The notes: generated by a model from the sequence alone, not told the origin. Numbered from the stretch's first letter, positions 17,005 to 26,578 are shown. The stretch: DNA of 64,000 bases from Microbacterium saperdae (GCF_006716345.1 NZ_VFOX01000001.1:930001-994000), one strand, 5' to 3'. Made by a program: numbers and translations.

Positions 17005-18507
17005 TCAGGACTCGGTGTCGGATGCCGTTCCGCGTGCGGGGTTCACCGGGATCCGTACCGTGAAGGTGGTGTCGCCCGGCTCGCTGGCGACGGTGATGTG
17101 ACCGCCGTGGCCCTCCACGATCGCCTTCGCGATGGCGAGCCCGAGTCCGGTGCCGCCGGTCTGCCTGGCCCGGGAGCTGTCGCCGCGGGCGAAGCGTGCG
17201 AACAGTTCATCGCGCACGCCCGGGTCGATTCCCGGTCCGTTGTCGTGCACGCGCAGCACGGCCTCGTCATCCTCCTGGGCGACGCTCAAGGTGATCACGG
17301 TTCCCGCGGGGGTGTGCGTTCGCGCATTCGCCAGCAGGTTCGCGACGACCTGGTGCATGCGTCCGGCGTCGCCGACGATGACGACCGGTTCCTCGGGAAC
17401 CTCGATGCTCCACTCGTGATCGATCGCCGTGGGGCGCGCGTCGGAGAGGCCTTCGAGCGCGAGCTGGGCGAGGTCGACCGTGCCGTAGACGAGTTCTCGT
17501 CCTTCGTCGAGGCGTGCGAGCAGCAGCAGATCCTCGACGAGTCGGGTCATCCGCAGGGACTGCGCCTGGATACGCTCGAGCGACGAGGTGGTGCCCTCGA
17601 TCGCCTCTTCCGGCGACTGCTTGCTCAGCGCCCGGAGCGAGAGCTCGGAGTATCCGCGGATGGATGCCAGTGGCGTGCGCAGCTCGTGACTCGCATCCGC
17701 GACGAAGCGCCGCATCCGCTCCTCGTTCTTCTGCCGCGCCGCGAGCGAGGCGTCGACGTGGTCCAGCAACGTGTTCAGGGAGGCGCCCACGAGTCCGGTC
17801 TCTGTGCGGGGGTCCGCTTCGGATGCCGGGATGCGCTCCGTGATGGTCACCGCGCCGCGGTCGAGCGGTTGGTTCGCGACCCGCATCGCTGTAGCGGCCA
17901 CCGCCCGCAGCGGTCGGAGGCTGACCCGGATCGTGATGGCGGTCGTCAGCGCGAGCAGGATGAGTCCGCCGAGCGTCGCCAGCGCGATCACCGTGAGCAG
18001 TGTCGCGAGCTGGTTCTGGATCTCGTCGCGGGGGAGTCCGGTCACGATCAGGACGCCACTGGGCGTCGTGCTGACGGCGACCCGATACGACCCCACGTTC
18101 TCGATCGTGGCGTTCGCGATGTGATCAGAGCCCAGAGCTGCGGCGATCTGCGCGAGCTGTGCGTTGGTCAGCGTGGTCGCTGTACCGGTGACGGCCCCCT
18201 CATCGGTCGAGATGATCACGCCGCTCGCTCCGGTCACCTGGCTGAAGACCGCGAACAGCAGGCCCGGCGCCACGGGCGGGATCTGTGCAGGGAGGACGTT
18301 GTCGACCGTCGCCTGGCTCGGAGCGACCTTCTCCACCCACGTGCTGAGGCCGCGGGCGTTCGTGTAGAGCTTCTCATCGAGCTGACGCTCCATGGTGGTG
18401 GTCAACAGCGCGCTGGTGATCACGGCCACGATCACGAGGATGAGCGAGACGAACCCGATCACGGCGGTCATGAGTCGCGTCTGCAGGCTCATCGGGCGTC
18501 GCATCAT
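17005..18507 (-). CDS. Sensor histidine kinase
   Basis: 500 residues from the ATG at 18507. TM1 is near residues 10-35 and TM2 near 185-215, enclosing an extracytoplasmic sensor domain of about 150 residues. Then come HAMP, a HisKA domain with phospho-acceptor His274 in DASHELRTPL, and an ATPase domain with LLANARTH, DNGPGIDPG and GTGLGLAIAK. It should autophosphorylate on a surface signal and phosphorylate the response regulator whose gene ends 11 bases upstream. The layout resembles MprB/TcrY-type actinobacterial kinases, but the signal is unknown. Confidence 0.92.
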   Translation of the reverse strand: MMRRPMSLQTRLMTAVIGFVSLILVIVAVITSALLTTTMERQLDEKLYTNARGLSTWVEKVAPSQATVDNVLPAQIPPVAPGLLFAVFSQVTGASGVIISTDEGAVTGTATTLTNAQLAQIAAALGSDHIANATIENVGSYRVAVSTTPSGVLIVTGLPRDEIQNQLATLLTVIALATLGGLILLALTTAITIRVSLRPLRAVAATAMRVANQPLDRGAVTITERIPASEADPRTETGLVGASLNTLLDHVDASLAARQKNEERMRRFVADASHELRTPLASIRGYSELSLRALSKQSPEEAIEGTTSSLERIQAQSLRMTRLVEDLLLLARLDEGRELVYGTVDLAQLALEGLSDARPTAIDHEWSIEVPEEPVVIVGDAGRMHQVVANLLANARTHTPAGTVITLSVAQEDDEAVLRVHDNGPGIDPGVRDELFARFARGDSSRARQTGGTGLGLAIAKAIVEGHGGHITVASEPGDTTFTVRIPVNPARGTASDTES

Positions 18508-18518
18508 CCCCGTCCTGC

Positions 18519-19247
18519 TCACTGCGGGGCCTTGATCATGTAGCCGACGCCGCGGACGGTGTGCAGCAGCGGAGTGCGTCCCGCATCGATCTTCTTGCGC
18601 AGGTACGAGATGTAAAGCTCGACGACGGATGACTTGCCGCCGAAGTCGTAGCTCCACACGCGGTCGAGGATCTGCGCCTTCGACAGCACGCGGCGCTCGT
18701 TGCGCATCAGATACCGGAGCAGCTCGAACTCGGTCGCGGTGAGGTCGATCTCGGTGCCGTCGCGCATGACCTCGTGGCTGTCCTCGTTGAGGGTGAGGTC
18801 GGCGACGCGCAGGATCGACTGGCCGTCGTCGGCGGTGGCGTGACCGGTGCGACGGATGATGGCGCGCAGGCGTGCGATGACCTCTTCCAGGCTGAAGGGT
18901 TTGGTGACGTAGTCGTCGCCACCGGCCGTCAGGCCCGCGACGCGGTCGCCGACGGCATCCTTCGCGGTCAGGAACAGCACAGGGACCAGGCTGCCGGACT
19001 CGCGGAGCCGCTTGAGCACGGCCATGCCGTCGAGGTCGGGCATCATGATGTCGAGCACCAGGGCGTCCGGCTCGAATTCACGGGCGACCTGGAGCGCCTC
19101 GAGGCCGGAGGATGCCGTGCGCACCTCCCACCCCTCCATCCGCAGCGCCATCGCGAGAAGGTCGGTGAGCATCTGCTCGTCGTCGACGGCGAGGATGCGC
19201 AGGGGGGAGCCGTCGGGGCGGCGCAGTTCGGGGAGGTCGTTGCTCAT
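18519..19247 (-). CDS. OmpR-family response regulator
   Basis: 242 residues. The receiver domain has phospho-acceptor Asp66 in LVLDIMMPD and the switch Lys in YVTKPFSLEE. A C-terminal winged-helix DNA-binding domain follows (LTATEFELLRYLM, VVELYISYLRKKID). First gene of the two-component operon. Three helically phased CTATG repeats lie 22-50 bases upstream and may be its own binding site. The regulon is unknown. Confidence 0.93.
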   Translation of the reverse strand: MSNDLPELRRPDGSPLRILAVDDEQMLTDLLAMALRMEGWEVRTASSGLEALQVAREFEPDALVLDIMMPDLDGMAVLKRLRESGSLVPVLFLTAKDAVGDRVAGLTAGGDDYVTKPFSLEEVIARLRAIIRRTGHATADDGQSILRVADLTLNEDSHEVMRDGTEIDLTATEFELLRYLMRNERRVLSKAQILDRVWSYDFGGKSSVVELYISYLRKKIDAGRTPLLHTVRGVGYMIKAPQ

Positions 19248-19268
19248 GCGACCATTCTGCGGAATCTC

Positions 19269-19296
19269 CTATGTGATTTCTATGGAGACTCCTATG
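19269..19296. promoter_or_regulatory. Three phased CTATG direct repeats upstream of the response regulator
   Basis: CTATG occurs at 19269, 19280 and 19292, a spacing of 11-12 bases or about one helical turn, within GGAGACTCCTATG-like surroundings. OmpR-family regulators commonly bind such repeats. Autoregulation is inferred. Confidence 0.45.
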
Positions 19297-19347
19297 TCTT
19301 GTCTGTGAGTACGCTCGCGGGAGATGATCGAACACCTGAGGTGGGGC

Positions 19348-20313
19348 TCAGGCGAGACGTTCGTCCGGCAGCGCGAGGAAGTCGATGCCGTCCTGCAGTG
19401 CCAGCCGATCCGACAGGAGTCCCGTCGCGCCGTCGAGATGTCCGGCAGCGCGCACGCTGAGTCGTCGCGGCCCGGCGAGCGCGTGGTAGACGGCGAACTG
19501 TCCGCGCGGGTCGACCGCGGGATCGAGCACGGCCGCACTCACGAGGGTGGGGATGCGCACGCGCCGGGCCGCGCTCGCCGCGTCGTAGTAGCCCAACACG
19601 GGCCGGACCTGGGGATGGGCGCGAAGGTGGAGGCGCACCGCCTCTCCGCTCCCGGTGCACGGACGGGTGAGTCGGACTCCGTGGTCGCCGAAGCTCGGTA
19701 CGTCGAGCACGGCGCGGCGGAAGCGCGCATCCCAGGGGAGGGCCATCGCGCCGATCCCGCCGCCGAAGCTCCCTCCGCTGAAGTCGAGCGTGTCGGACGC
19801 GGACGGCGCGATCTCCAGGAGGACCGTGGCGGCCCGCCAGATGTCCGCGGCCGCGAACCGGTGCGAATAGGTGTCGCGGTGCGCGATGCCGGCGAGGACG
19901 TGCTCGTCGGGAGGGGAGGGGAAGCGGCTGGGAGTCCCCGCGTGGGTGCCGGGAGCGCAGGGGAAGATGGCTGCGGTGTCGGCCGGCACGCGGTCGAGGT
20001 CGGGTCCGCTGCGTCCTCCATACCCGTGCCCGACCACGAGGCCGCGCCGCGCGGATGACGGCGCGTGCGGCACCAGGAGATAGGCGACCGCCTGCTCCCC
20101 GGCCGACGAGTCGAAGTGGACTTCGCTGACGTGATGCGTAGCGGTGGCGTCCAGCTCGCGGGTACGTCGCCAGGGCACTGCCCCCGTGCCGAACTCGGCG
20201 AACGTCGCGTGCCAGAAGTCATCGAAGTCCGCGGGTTCCTCCGGCGCGGGCGGCGCCGCCATCAACGCGCTGAGGGAGTACTCGGTCAACTCCTCCGGCC
20301 GATCCTCGGTCAT
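19348..20313 (-). CDS. Acetyl-xylan-esterase-like alpha/beta hydrolase (AXE1 family)
   Basis: 321 residues with no signal peptide. AXE1/cephalosporin-C-deacetylase features: an N-terminal DFDDFWHATFAEF helix, VVGHGYGGRSG, nucleophile Ser in SGGSFGGG, an Asp in LDPAVDP and a His in AAGHLDG. It probably removes acetyl groups from imported sugars in the cytoplasm. SD GGAAGGAAG before the ATG. It is divergent from the large exported protein at 20422 across a region with a shared operator, so it likely belongs to the carbohydrate locus. Confidence 0.82.
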   Translation of the reverse strand: MTEDRPEELTEYSLSALMAAPPAPEEPADFDDFWHATFAEFGTGAVPWRRTRELDATATHHVSEVHFDSSAGEQAVAYLLVPHAPSSARRGLVVGHGYGGRSGPDLDRVPADTAAIFPCAPGTHAGTPSRFPSPPDEHVLAGIAHRDTYSHRFAAADIWRAATVLLEIAPSASDTLDFSGGSFGGGIGAMALPWDARFRRAVLDVPSFGDHGVRLTRPCTGSGEAVRLHLRAHPQVRPVLGYYDAASAARRVRIPTLVSAAVLDPAVDPRGQFAVYHALAGPRRLSVRAAGHLDGATGLLSDRLALQDGIDFLALPDERLA

Positions 20314-20385
20314 CGCGCGACTTCCTTCCGTGTTGAGTGTCTGCCTGACGACGCTACCGGCAGGCGCGAGGGCATCCGTCGCTCA

Positions 20386-20420
20386 TTGACATGCTCGCAT
20401 ATAGATTGCATTATGTGCAT
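20386..20420 (+). promoter_or_regulatory. Promoter with overlapping operator for the exported multidomain protein
   Basis: A perfect -35 TTGACA (20386-20391), a 17-base spacer and a -10 CATTAT (20409-20414) place transcription start at or near the ATG at 20422. TTGCATTATGTGCAT (20406-20420) overlaps the -10 and matches boxes at 26689 and 31716, so a repressor bound there would block polymerase. Confidence 0.6.
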
Positions 20421-20421
20421 C

Positions 20422-23400
20422 ATGGATTCAAAGATGAATGCCGAGCCCGAAGACGGTTCCCTCCTGTGGAGCCGACGGTCCGTGTTGCGCATGCTCGTGA
20501 TCGCGGGTGTCCTTCCTCCCGTCGTGGGGGCGCCGTTCGCGGCCGGGGCGCCCGCGTCGGCGACCACGACGACAACCGGGGCCTACCCCGATGCCCTCCG
20601 CCGGTTGGCGAAGCCGAACCTGGCGCTGTCGCAGATCGCACAGCTCGTGGGGGAGAACCATCGGATGACGTTCTACCGAGCCCAGTGGGACGGCGGGGAG
20701 ACGATCGTCCGCGACCTCGAGGTCGCGCATGACGGCGGATGGCTGCTCCTGACCGATCCTGCGCACCGCTTCGACGAGCAGTGGATCGTCTTCGAAGGCA
20801 CGCTGCCCGCCGGGAGCGCGCCCGAGCTCTACGGCCCGTTGCAGCCGAGCTGGCTGGGCTTCACCTCGCACGAGGTTCTCGGTGCGCAGGCGATCGAGCT
20901 GCGCACGAGCACGGATGACATCGACCTCGTCGTCCGCTGGCGGCTGGAAGGCCCCAACCCGGAGGCGCACTACGTGCTCACGGCCAAGACGGCCGGCGAC
21001 TACATCGTCGGGTACCAGAGCCAGGACGCGAAGGCGCTCGACGATCTCGAGGAAGTGCTCTGCGGGTCCTACCAGCACGCCCTCTCCGTGCTCGACGGCT
21101 CGGCGCCGCTCGGGGCCTGGGAGCTCTTCGCGCCCATGGCCCTGACCCAGTACGCGGTCGGGAACGTACCCGTCACCTCCGGCGTCTACCTTCCGTCCGA
21201 GGTCGCGGAGTTCGTGCATGAACGTCAGCTGATGTCGGATCGGCAGCCGTACGGGATGAGTCTGCGCAGCGACAGCCTCGACATCGTGCCGTGCATGTAC
21301 TCGCCGCAGCCGGGTCTGCGCACCACGATGACCGCCGGGCAGCAGCGCGGCTTCGCCTTCGGGCTGGCAGCCCGTGCCGACACCCTCTACGGCACGTACA
21401 CGCAGCTGTGCCGGGGCGAGTACGGGCTCACGGCGTATCGACACAACGTCTACGATCGCTCCCTAACCGATGCGGTGCATGCCATGGCCGAGCTGATCGC
21501 GGTCGAGCCGGACGGCGACGACTCCGTCGACTACATCCCCTCGTACTCCGGATGGTGGAACCGGGCGAAAGGATTCGTCGATGTCGAGAACGAGGATGCC
21601 GTGCGCGCCGCAGCGAGCGGAGTGGTGCTCTCCGCGCACTACCTCACCGGCACGGCGGACAGCACACTCTACGACCGCCGCGCTCGCCCGCTCATCGAGT
21701 ACCAGCTGTCGCGCAAGGGGATCGGCCACTCGCCCGTGATCGGCAGTCCGGTCTACAACGACACCACGCAGTACCGCATCGGGCGCATTCCCACGGATGC
21801 GGTGAACCTGACGGCCCTGTATCAGCTCACACACGGCCGGAACGCGGGGATACAGCGCCTCGCCGTGCAGGCGACCAAGGCCGGAACGGTGGGGCAGAGC
21901 AGGGCTCCCTTCGCCAACGCCCTGGCGACCTACCGGGCAACGGGCGATCCCGCCTACCTCGCCGAGGCGAAACTCATCGGCTCGCGCTACGTGCAGGAGC
22001 AGATCCTCACCCCGTACCGCGGCAACGGGCAGCCTCCAGGGGGCTTCGCCTACAGCTTCTCGAAGTACTGGGTGGATCTGCTGGAGCTGTTCGAGGTCAC
22101 CGGGGAGGAGGAGTTCCTCGAGGGCGCGTACCGCGAGGTGCAGCGCTTCCTCACGCAGACCACGGTGCGACCGGTGCCGGATGAGACCGTGACCGTGCCG
22201 TCCGGTGCCGTGATCAAGCAGCAGTACGACTGGGAGTCGCGCAGCTCACTGCCCGGCTATCCCACGACGACCGTTCCGACCGAGACCGTGCCCGCCTGGT
22301 ACGTGTCGCCGTCGGGGCTCACCTTCGAGGCCCTCTCCTCCTTCAAGCTCGGGCTCAGCACGCTGGCCAACCCCGGCGGCGGCTATGTCTTCAACCCGTG
22401 CTGGGCCGGGGCGCTGCTGCGTCTGGCCCATCACACCGGCGACTCCCTGATCGCGGACGTCGCCCACAACATGGTGATCGGGCGCTTCACGACCTACCCC
22501 GGCTATTACGGGCGACAGTTCCAGGTCGCGCACATGAAGCCGGGCTTCGCCACCAGCGGACCTGTCGGGATCACCGGGTACTACTTCCACCACGCTCCCG
22601 CCCAGCTCGGCCTCGCGATGGACTACCTCATCAGCGAGAGCTTCTATCGCAGTGCGGGCAGCATCGACTTCCCTCATGTGTTCGAAGCGGACTTCGCGTA
22701 CTTCAAGTTCTTCGCGTACGGCCACGCTCCCGGTACCTTCTTCGGCGAGGACGGCGTATGGCCGTACTTCCCCGCCGGACTGGTCGCTCTCGACAACCCG
22801 CTCGTCAACTGGTTGGCCGGAGTCGGGAACGATTCCCTCTATGTCAGCCTCACCAATTCCGCCGCGAGTGCGCAGCAGGTGGTGGTCGATCTCTCGAGTG
22901 ATCTGACCGGACTGCCCCGCAACTCGGCCCCGGCCGTCGAGGTGGTCGCCGCCGACGGCAGCCGCTCCACGCAGACCGCGCACGACGGGCGGATCACGGT
23001 CAGCGTGCCGGCGCGCGGGCTGGTCGCGCTGGTCGTGCGCGATGTGGAGGTGCAGAAGCCCGCTCTGCCGTCGGACGACATCGCCGATCACGGTCCCGAC
23101 ACCTTCCACGAGGTGGATTCCGACCCGGCGACCGATTACGGTCTCGCGCGAGGCATGCTGCTGATGCGCCCCGGTGGCGACGGCTATGACGCGTATGTCC
23201 AGATCGACACCGAGCAGACGGCGACGCTGCGCTATCGGATCGGCGACCAGGCCGTGCAGCAGGCGCCGGCGAAGGGGTACCCCTACGAGTGGACGATCCC
23301 GGTCGACGACCTGACCCAGACCTTCCGCTACACGATCACCGCCGGTGGTGTCACGACCTCGGAGGTCACGCTGCGTGTACCCGCGCGCATCAGCGGGCAG

Positions 23401-24429
23401 AACGCCGCGATCGTCGGAGACGTGGTCGCGCAGGCGACGGGCACCGCGGGCGACCGCGTGCCGCTCGTGATCGAGGTGCGCAACGCCACGGATGAGGCGA
23501 TCGCGGGCACGGTGGCGCTCACTCTGCCCGGTGGATGGCAGGTGGATGGTGCCGTGCCGGCGGTCTCGGTCGCCGCGGGGGCCTCGGGCAGAGTGGAGAC
23601 GGCCGTCGTGATCGCGGCGAACGCGACACTCGGCGAGGTCGAGGTGAAGGGATCGCTCTCGATCCCGGGGGAGCCCGCCGTGGCGCTCCGAGCGGCGACG
23701 ATCGAGGTCATCGACCGGCGCCGGCTGGTGTCGCTGTCGACGGACACCGCGATCGTCAGCGGCCCGGGTGCCGTCGCGAAGCTGACCGCCGTCGTCATCA
23801 ACACCGGTGTGACCCCGCTGCAGGGCACGCTCGCCCTCTACGGCACGACGGGGTGGATCGTCGGCCCGCAGAGCGCCACCATCACGGTGCCGCCCCGATC
23901 CGATCTGACCCACACCTGGACGGTGACGGCCGGCTCCGGTGTCGCGCCCGGCTCATCGACCCGCTTCGAGGCGCGGCTGGACCAGACGCTGCGCCGCGGG
24001 GTGCTGGTCCGCATCGCCGACGAGGGCGTGATCACGCACACCCAGTCGCCGTGGCCGGGGTATCTCGAGGCCGGGAACTGGTATCCCAGCGGACTGTCGG
24101 GCTGGAACGGCACTCGCACGCGGTACAGCGACAACGACTCCGTCGGCAGCACCGTGACCTGGAACGCGGATCTTCCGCAGGCCGGGTTGTACAGCGTCTC
24201 GGTCTGGTATCCGACGAATGCCACCACGACGACCTCCGCCGCGTACATCGTCACGCACAAGAGCGGAGACACCGAGGTGATCGTGAACCAGACGCAGGGT
24301 GCCGCGGCATGGCGATCGCTCGGCACCTACCGGTACGACGCCGACGCGGTCGGCACGGTGCGTCTCGAGGTGCGCAACACCAGCATCCATCGGGTGAGTG
24401 CTGCGCAGTTCGTGCGTATCGGCGACTGA
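20422..24429 (+). CDS. Tat-exported multidomain protein with NEW3-like and golvesin C-terminal-like domains; probable glycan-active enzyme
   Basis: 1335 residues. The ATG at 20422 was chosen because the promoter puts +1 there (leaderless); 20434 is an alternative. The N-terminus has a twin-arginine signal (SRRSVLRML) ending near APASA. Then come a beta-rich region (about 45-330), a helical stretch that looks like an (alpha/alpha)6 toroid (about 370-830; WWNRAKGF, YSFSKYWVDLLELF, FNPCWAGALLRLAHHTG), a beta domain, two NEW3/CARDB-like beta sandwiches (about 990-1200) and a golvesin-C-like domain (about 1215-1335; YSVSVWYPTNA). This resembles polysaccharide lyases or glycoside hydrolases, but I could not assign a family and saw no diagnostic catalytic motif. 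The flanking importer and sugar-acid genes support a glycan substrate. Confidence 0.7.
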   Translation: MDSKMNAEPEDGSLLWSRRSVLRMLVIAGVLPPVVGAPFAAGAPASATTTTTGAYPDALRRLAKPNLALSQIAQLVGENHRMTFYRAQWDGGETIVRDLEVAHDGGWLLLTDPAHRFDEQWIVFEGTLPAGSAPELYGPLQPSWLGFTSHEVLGAQAIELRTSTDDIDLVVRWRLEGPNPEAHYVLTAKTAGDYIVGYQSQDAKALDDLEEVLCGSYQHALSVLDGSAPLGAWELFAPMALTQYAVGNVPVTSGVYLPSEVAEFVHERQLMSDRQPYGMSLRSDSLDIVPCMYSPQPGLRTTMTAGQQRGFAFGLAARADTLYGTYTQLCRGEYGLTAYRHNVYDRSLTDAVHAMAELIAVEPDGDDSVDYIPSYSGWWNRAKGFVDVENEDAVRAAASGVVLSAHYLTGTADSTLYDRRARPLIEYQLSRKGIGHSPVIGSPVYNDTTQYRIGRIPTDAVNLTALYQLTHGRNAGIQRLAVQATKAGTVGQSRAPFANALATYRATGDPAYLAEAKLIGSRYVQEQILTPYRGNGQPPGGFAYSFSKYWVDLLELFEVTGEEEFLEGAYREVQRFLTQTTVRPVPDETVTVPSGAVIKQQYDWESRSSLPGYPTTTVPTETVPAWYVSPSGLTFEALSSFKLGLSTLANPGGGYVFNPCWAGALLRLAHHTGDSLIADVAHNMVIGRFTTYPGYYGRQFQVAHMKPGFATSGPVGITGYYFHHAPAQLGLAMDYLISESFYRSAGSIDFPHVFEADFAYFKFFAYGHAPGTFFGEDGVWPYFPAGLVALDNPLVNWLAGVGNDSLYVSLTNSAASAQQVVVDLSSDLTGLPRNSAPAVEVVAADGSRSTQTAHDGRITVSVPARGLVALVVRDVEVQKPALPSDDIADHGPDTFHEVDSDPATDYGLARGMLLMRPGGDGYDAYVQIDTEQTATLRYRIGDQAVQQAPAKGYPYEWTIPVDDLTQTFRYTITAGGVTTSEVTLRVPARISGQNAAIVGDVVAQATGTAGDRVPLVIEVRNATDEAIAGTVALTLPGGWQVDGAVPAVSVAAGASGRVETAVVIAANATLGEVEVKGSLSIPGEPAVALRAATIEVIDRRRLVSLSTDTAIVSGPGAVAKLTAVVINTGVTPLQGTLALYGTTGWIVGPQSATITVPPRSDLTHTWTVTAGSGVAPGSSTRFEARLDQTLRRGVLVRIADEGVITHTQSPWPGYLEAGNWYPSGLSGWNGTRTRYSDNDSVGSTVTWNADLPQAGLYSVSVWYPTNATTTTSAAYIVTHKSGDTEVIVNQTQGAAAWRSLGTYRYDADAVGTVRLEVRNTSIHRVSAAQFVRIGD

Positions 24430-24454
24430 CCCGACCGCATCGGGGCGGACGACA

Positions 24455-24499
24455 GAACGGGTGGTAGGGCCGGAACGGATCCGGCCCCACCACCCGTTC
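24455..24499. terminator. Bidirectional terminator between convergent genes
   Basis: A 19-position stem (GAACGGGTGGTAGGGCCGG against its complement) with one A-C mismatch and a 7-base loop. It lies between the exported protein gene and the dehydratase gene that converge here. Confidence 0.85.
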
Positions 24500-24523
24500 C
24501 TGGTCGCGGGCGAGGGGGGCAGC

Positions 24524-25684
24524 TCAGTGCCGTACGTACTCCTGGATCGCGGCCTCGTCGACCGTCACGCCCAGGCCAGGGCCGGTCGGGACGAGGAAGC
24601 CGCCGTCCGGCTGGACCTCGAGCGGGGTGGTGAGCAGACGGTTGGCAACCGGCAGCGTGAAGGGCTGGTACTCGAAGGCCAGGAGCGAGGTGGCGCTCGC
24701 CGCCACATGCACGCCCGCCGCCATCGCGATGCCGAACGCCGCGGAATGGTGCGGGGCCACCGGCACGTGGAAGGCATCCGACACGGCGGCGATCGCGAGT
24801 CCCTCGGTGATGCCCGTGCGCCCGATGTCGGGCTGCGTGAGCCCGACGGCGCGACGGGTGAGCCAGTCGGTGAACTCGAAGCGACTCCGCATCGCCTCGC
24901 CGATCGCGACCGGCGTGGAGAGCGAGGCGGCCAGGTCGCGGTGGCCCTCGACGTCTTCCGGCGCGAGCGGGGCCTCGAAGAACCAGGCGTGGCGGTCGTC
25001 GAGCTCTCGGCCGAGCGTCTTGGCCTCGCCCAGGCGGTACGTCCAGTGCGCATCGAGCGCCAGGTCCAGGTCGGGGTGCACCGCGCGGATCGCGTCGTAG
25101 GTCGCGAGGTCCGTGCGGATGTCGACGCCGAGGTGCAGCTTGATGCGACGAACACCGGCCTCGACCAGCTCCGCTGCCTTGTCGGCACGTTCGGCGTCGT
25201 CGACACCCCGGATGCCGGAGACGTAGGTCGGGAGGACCTCGGTGAAGCGCCCGCCGGCGAGCTCGGAGACGGAGAGCCCCGTCGCGTGGCCCCACAGATC
25301 CCAGAGTGCGATGTCGACCGCGGCCATGGCATCGGCCTGGTGACCGGTGAGGTGTCCGCGCTCGCGCATCGACTCCGACATCCGATGCCACAGGGTGCGC
25401 ACCGAGCGGGGGTCCTCGCCCAGGATCAACGGCGTGAGCAGGTTGTCGACGATCGCGGCGGCGACCACGGGCGCGACGGGGGCGAGGGCTTCGCCCCAGC
25501 CGACGAGGCCGTCATCGGTCTCGATCTTCACCAGCAGCGTCTCGTAGCCGGGGGAGTACAGGCTGCGCCACGGCGGTCGGATGACGTAGCCGCGGTGCTC
25601 GACCGCGGTGTCACCCGCGTAGGAGTTGTCGGCATCCTCCTTCGAGAGGTAGAGCGGGAAGGTCTGTACGCGCGCGATTCTCAC
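24524..25684 (-). CDS. Enolase-superfamily sugar-acid dehydratase (mandelate racemase/muconate lactonizing type)
   Basis: 386 residues from the GTG at 25684, which has TTTGGAGA in SD position; the TTG four codons earlier overlaps that SD. The barrel shows K182-L-H184, metal ligands D211, E237 and E263, D286 and His311/312 (APHHSA). D211-A-H213 resembles the D-x-H of galactonate dehydratase, where the His is the general acid, so dehydration of an aldonate to a 2-keto-3-deoxy acid is likely. The sugar is uncertain. It is encoded downstream of the IclR regulator and is the probable dehydration step between the SMP-30 lactonase and the aldolases. Confidence 0.82.
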   Translation of the reverse strand: MRIARVQTFPLYLSKEDADNSYAGDTAVEHRGYVIRPPWRSLYSPGYETLLVKIETDDGLVGWGEALAPVAPVVAAAIVDNLLTPLILGEDPRSVRTLWHRMSESMRERGHLTGHQADAMAAVDIALWDLWGHATGLSVSELAGGRFTEVLPTYVSGIRGVDDAERADKAAELVEAGVRRIKLHLGVDIRTDLATYDAIRAVHPDLDLALDAHWTYRLGEAKTLGRELDDRHAWFFEAPLAPEDVEGHRDLAASLSTPVAIGEAMRSRFEFTDWLTRRAVGLTQPDIGRTGITEGLAIAAVSDAFHVPVAPHHSAAFGIAMAAGVHVAASATSLLAFEYQPFTLPVANRLLTTPLEVQPDGGFLVPTGPGLGVTVDEAAIQEYVRH

Positions 25685-25774
25685 AAGGGTCTCCAAAGAC
25701 AGAGCGGGGCGAGCTGCCTACGGCCGGTGCCGCAGCAGTGTGGTCGAGCTGCCGCGTGCGCCGCGGCAGGGGGC

Positions 25775-26578
25775 TCAGAGGGTCGCGAACGAGCTCGCGG
25801 TGCGGGAGGGGCTGTAGCCGAGGGCGACGGAGATCTCGTCGGCGGCCTCGATCAGCTGCAGCGCGAGCTCCTGGTGGGGGGCGTGCAGGTCCAGCACCGA
25901 GAGCGGACCGCTGGCCGAGAGGCCGGCGACGATCTCGCCGGCGCGGTTGTGGATCGGCGCGGCGATGCAGGCGCGACCGAAGGCGAGTTCCTCGATCTCG
26001 GTCGCGTATCCGCGGCTGCGGGTCTCTTCCAGGGCGATCTCCATCGCGTCGCGGTCGACGATCGTGTGCGGGGTGAACCGTTGCGGAGTCTGGGCGAAGT
26101 ACTCATCGACCATGGCGCTGGGCATGCCCGACAGCAGGGCCTTGCCCAGGCCCGTGGCGTGCAGCGGTCCGGTGCGACCGGCCATCGCGAACGACTTGGG
26201 AGCGAGGGCGCCCTCGAAGTTGCAGAGGTAGGTGAAGGTGAAGCCGCTGAGCTCGGCGACGTTGACGCCGATCTCGATCTTGCGCGCGAGGTTCTGGGCG
26301 ATCTGACGCGAGGCGCGGAAGATCGGCGAGCCGTTGATCGCGATCGTGCCCAGGGAGACGGCGGCGGGACCGAGTCGGTACAGACCGGTGCGGCCGTCCT
26401 GCACCACGAACTTCATGCGGTCGAGCGCGGACATCATGCGGGAGACGGTGGACTGGCCGAGACCGGTCAGGGTGCACAGTTCCGAGACCCGGAGTTCCCC
26501 CGACTCCTCGGTGAAGCACGCGAGCAACGACATCGCCCGTTCGACCGTCTGCGTGCCGCCCACGGATTCCGATGCCAT
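25775..26578 (-). CDS. IclR-family transcriptional regulator
   Basis: 267 residues. The N-terminal winged helix (QTVERAMSLLACF, LGQSTVSRMMSAL) is followed by the IclR effector domain (GPLHATGLGKALLSG, RGYATEIEELAFGRACIAAPI). The effector is usually a small acid or sugar derivative. SD GGAGGAG before the ATG. It is divergent from the ABC importer and upstream of the dehydratase on the same strand. I propose it binds the TGCAT-TTGTG boxes in this locus. Confidence 0.9.
   Translation of the reverse strand: MASESVGGTQTVERAMSLLACFTEESGELRVSELCTLTGLGQSTVSRMMSALDRMKFVVQDGRTGLYRLGPAAVSLGTIAINGSPIFRASRQIAQNLARKIEIGVNVAELSGFTFTYLCNFEGALAPKSFAMAGRTGPLHATGLGKALLSGMPSAMVDEYFAQTPQRFTPHTIVDRDAMEIALEETRSRGYATEIEELAFGRACIAAPIHNRAGEIVAGLSASGPLSVLDLHAPHQELALQLIEAADEISVALGYSPSRTASSFATL

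Noticed and set aside
25685..25696. TTG at 25696 as the dehydratase start
   Set aside because: It overlaps the GGAGA that serves as SD for the GTG at 25684.
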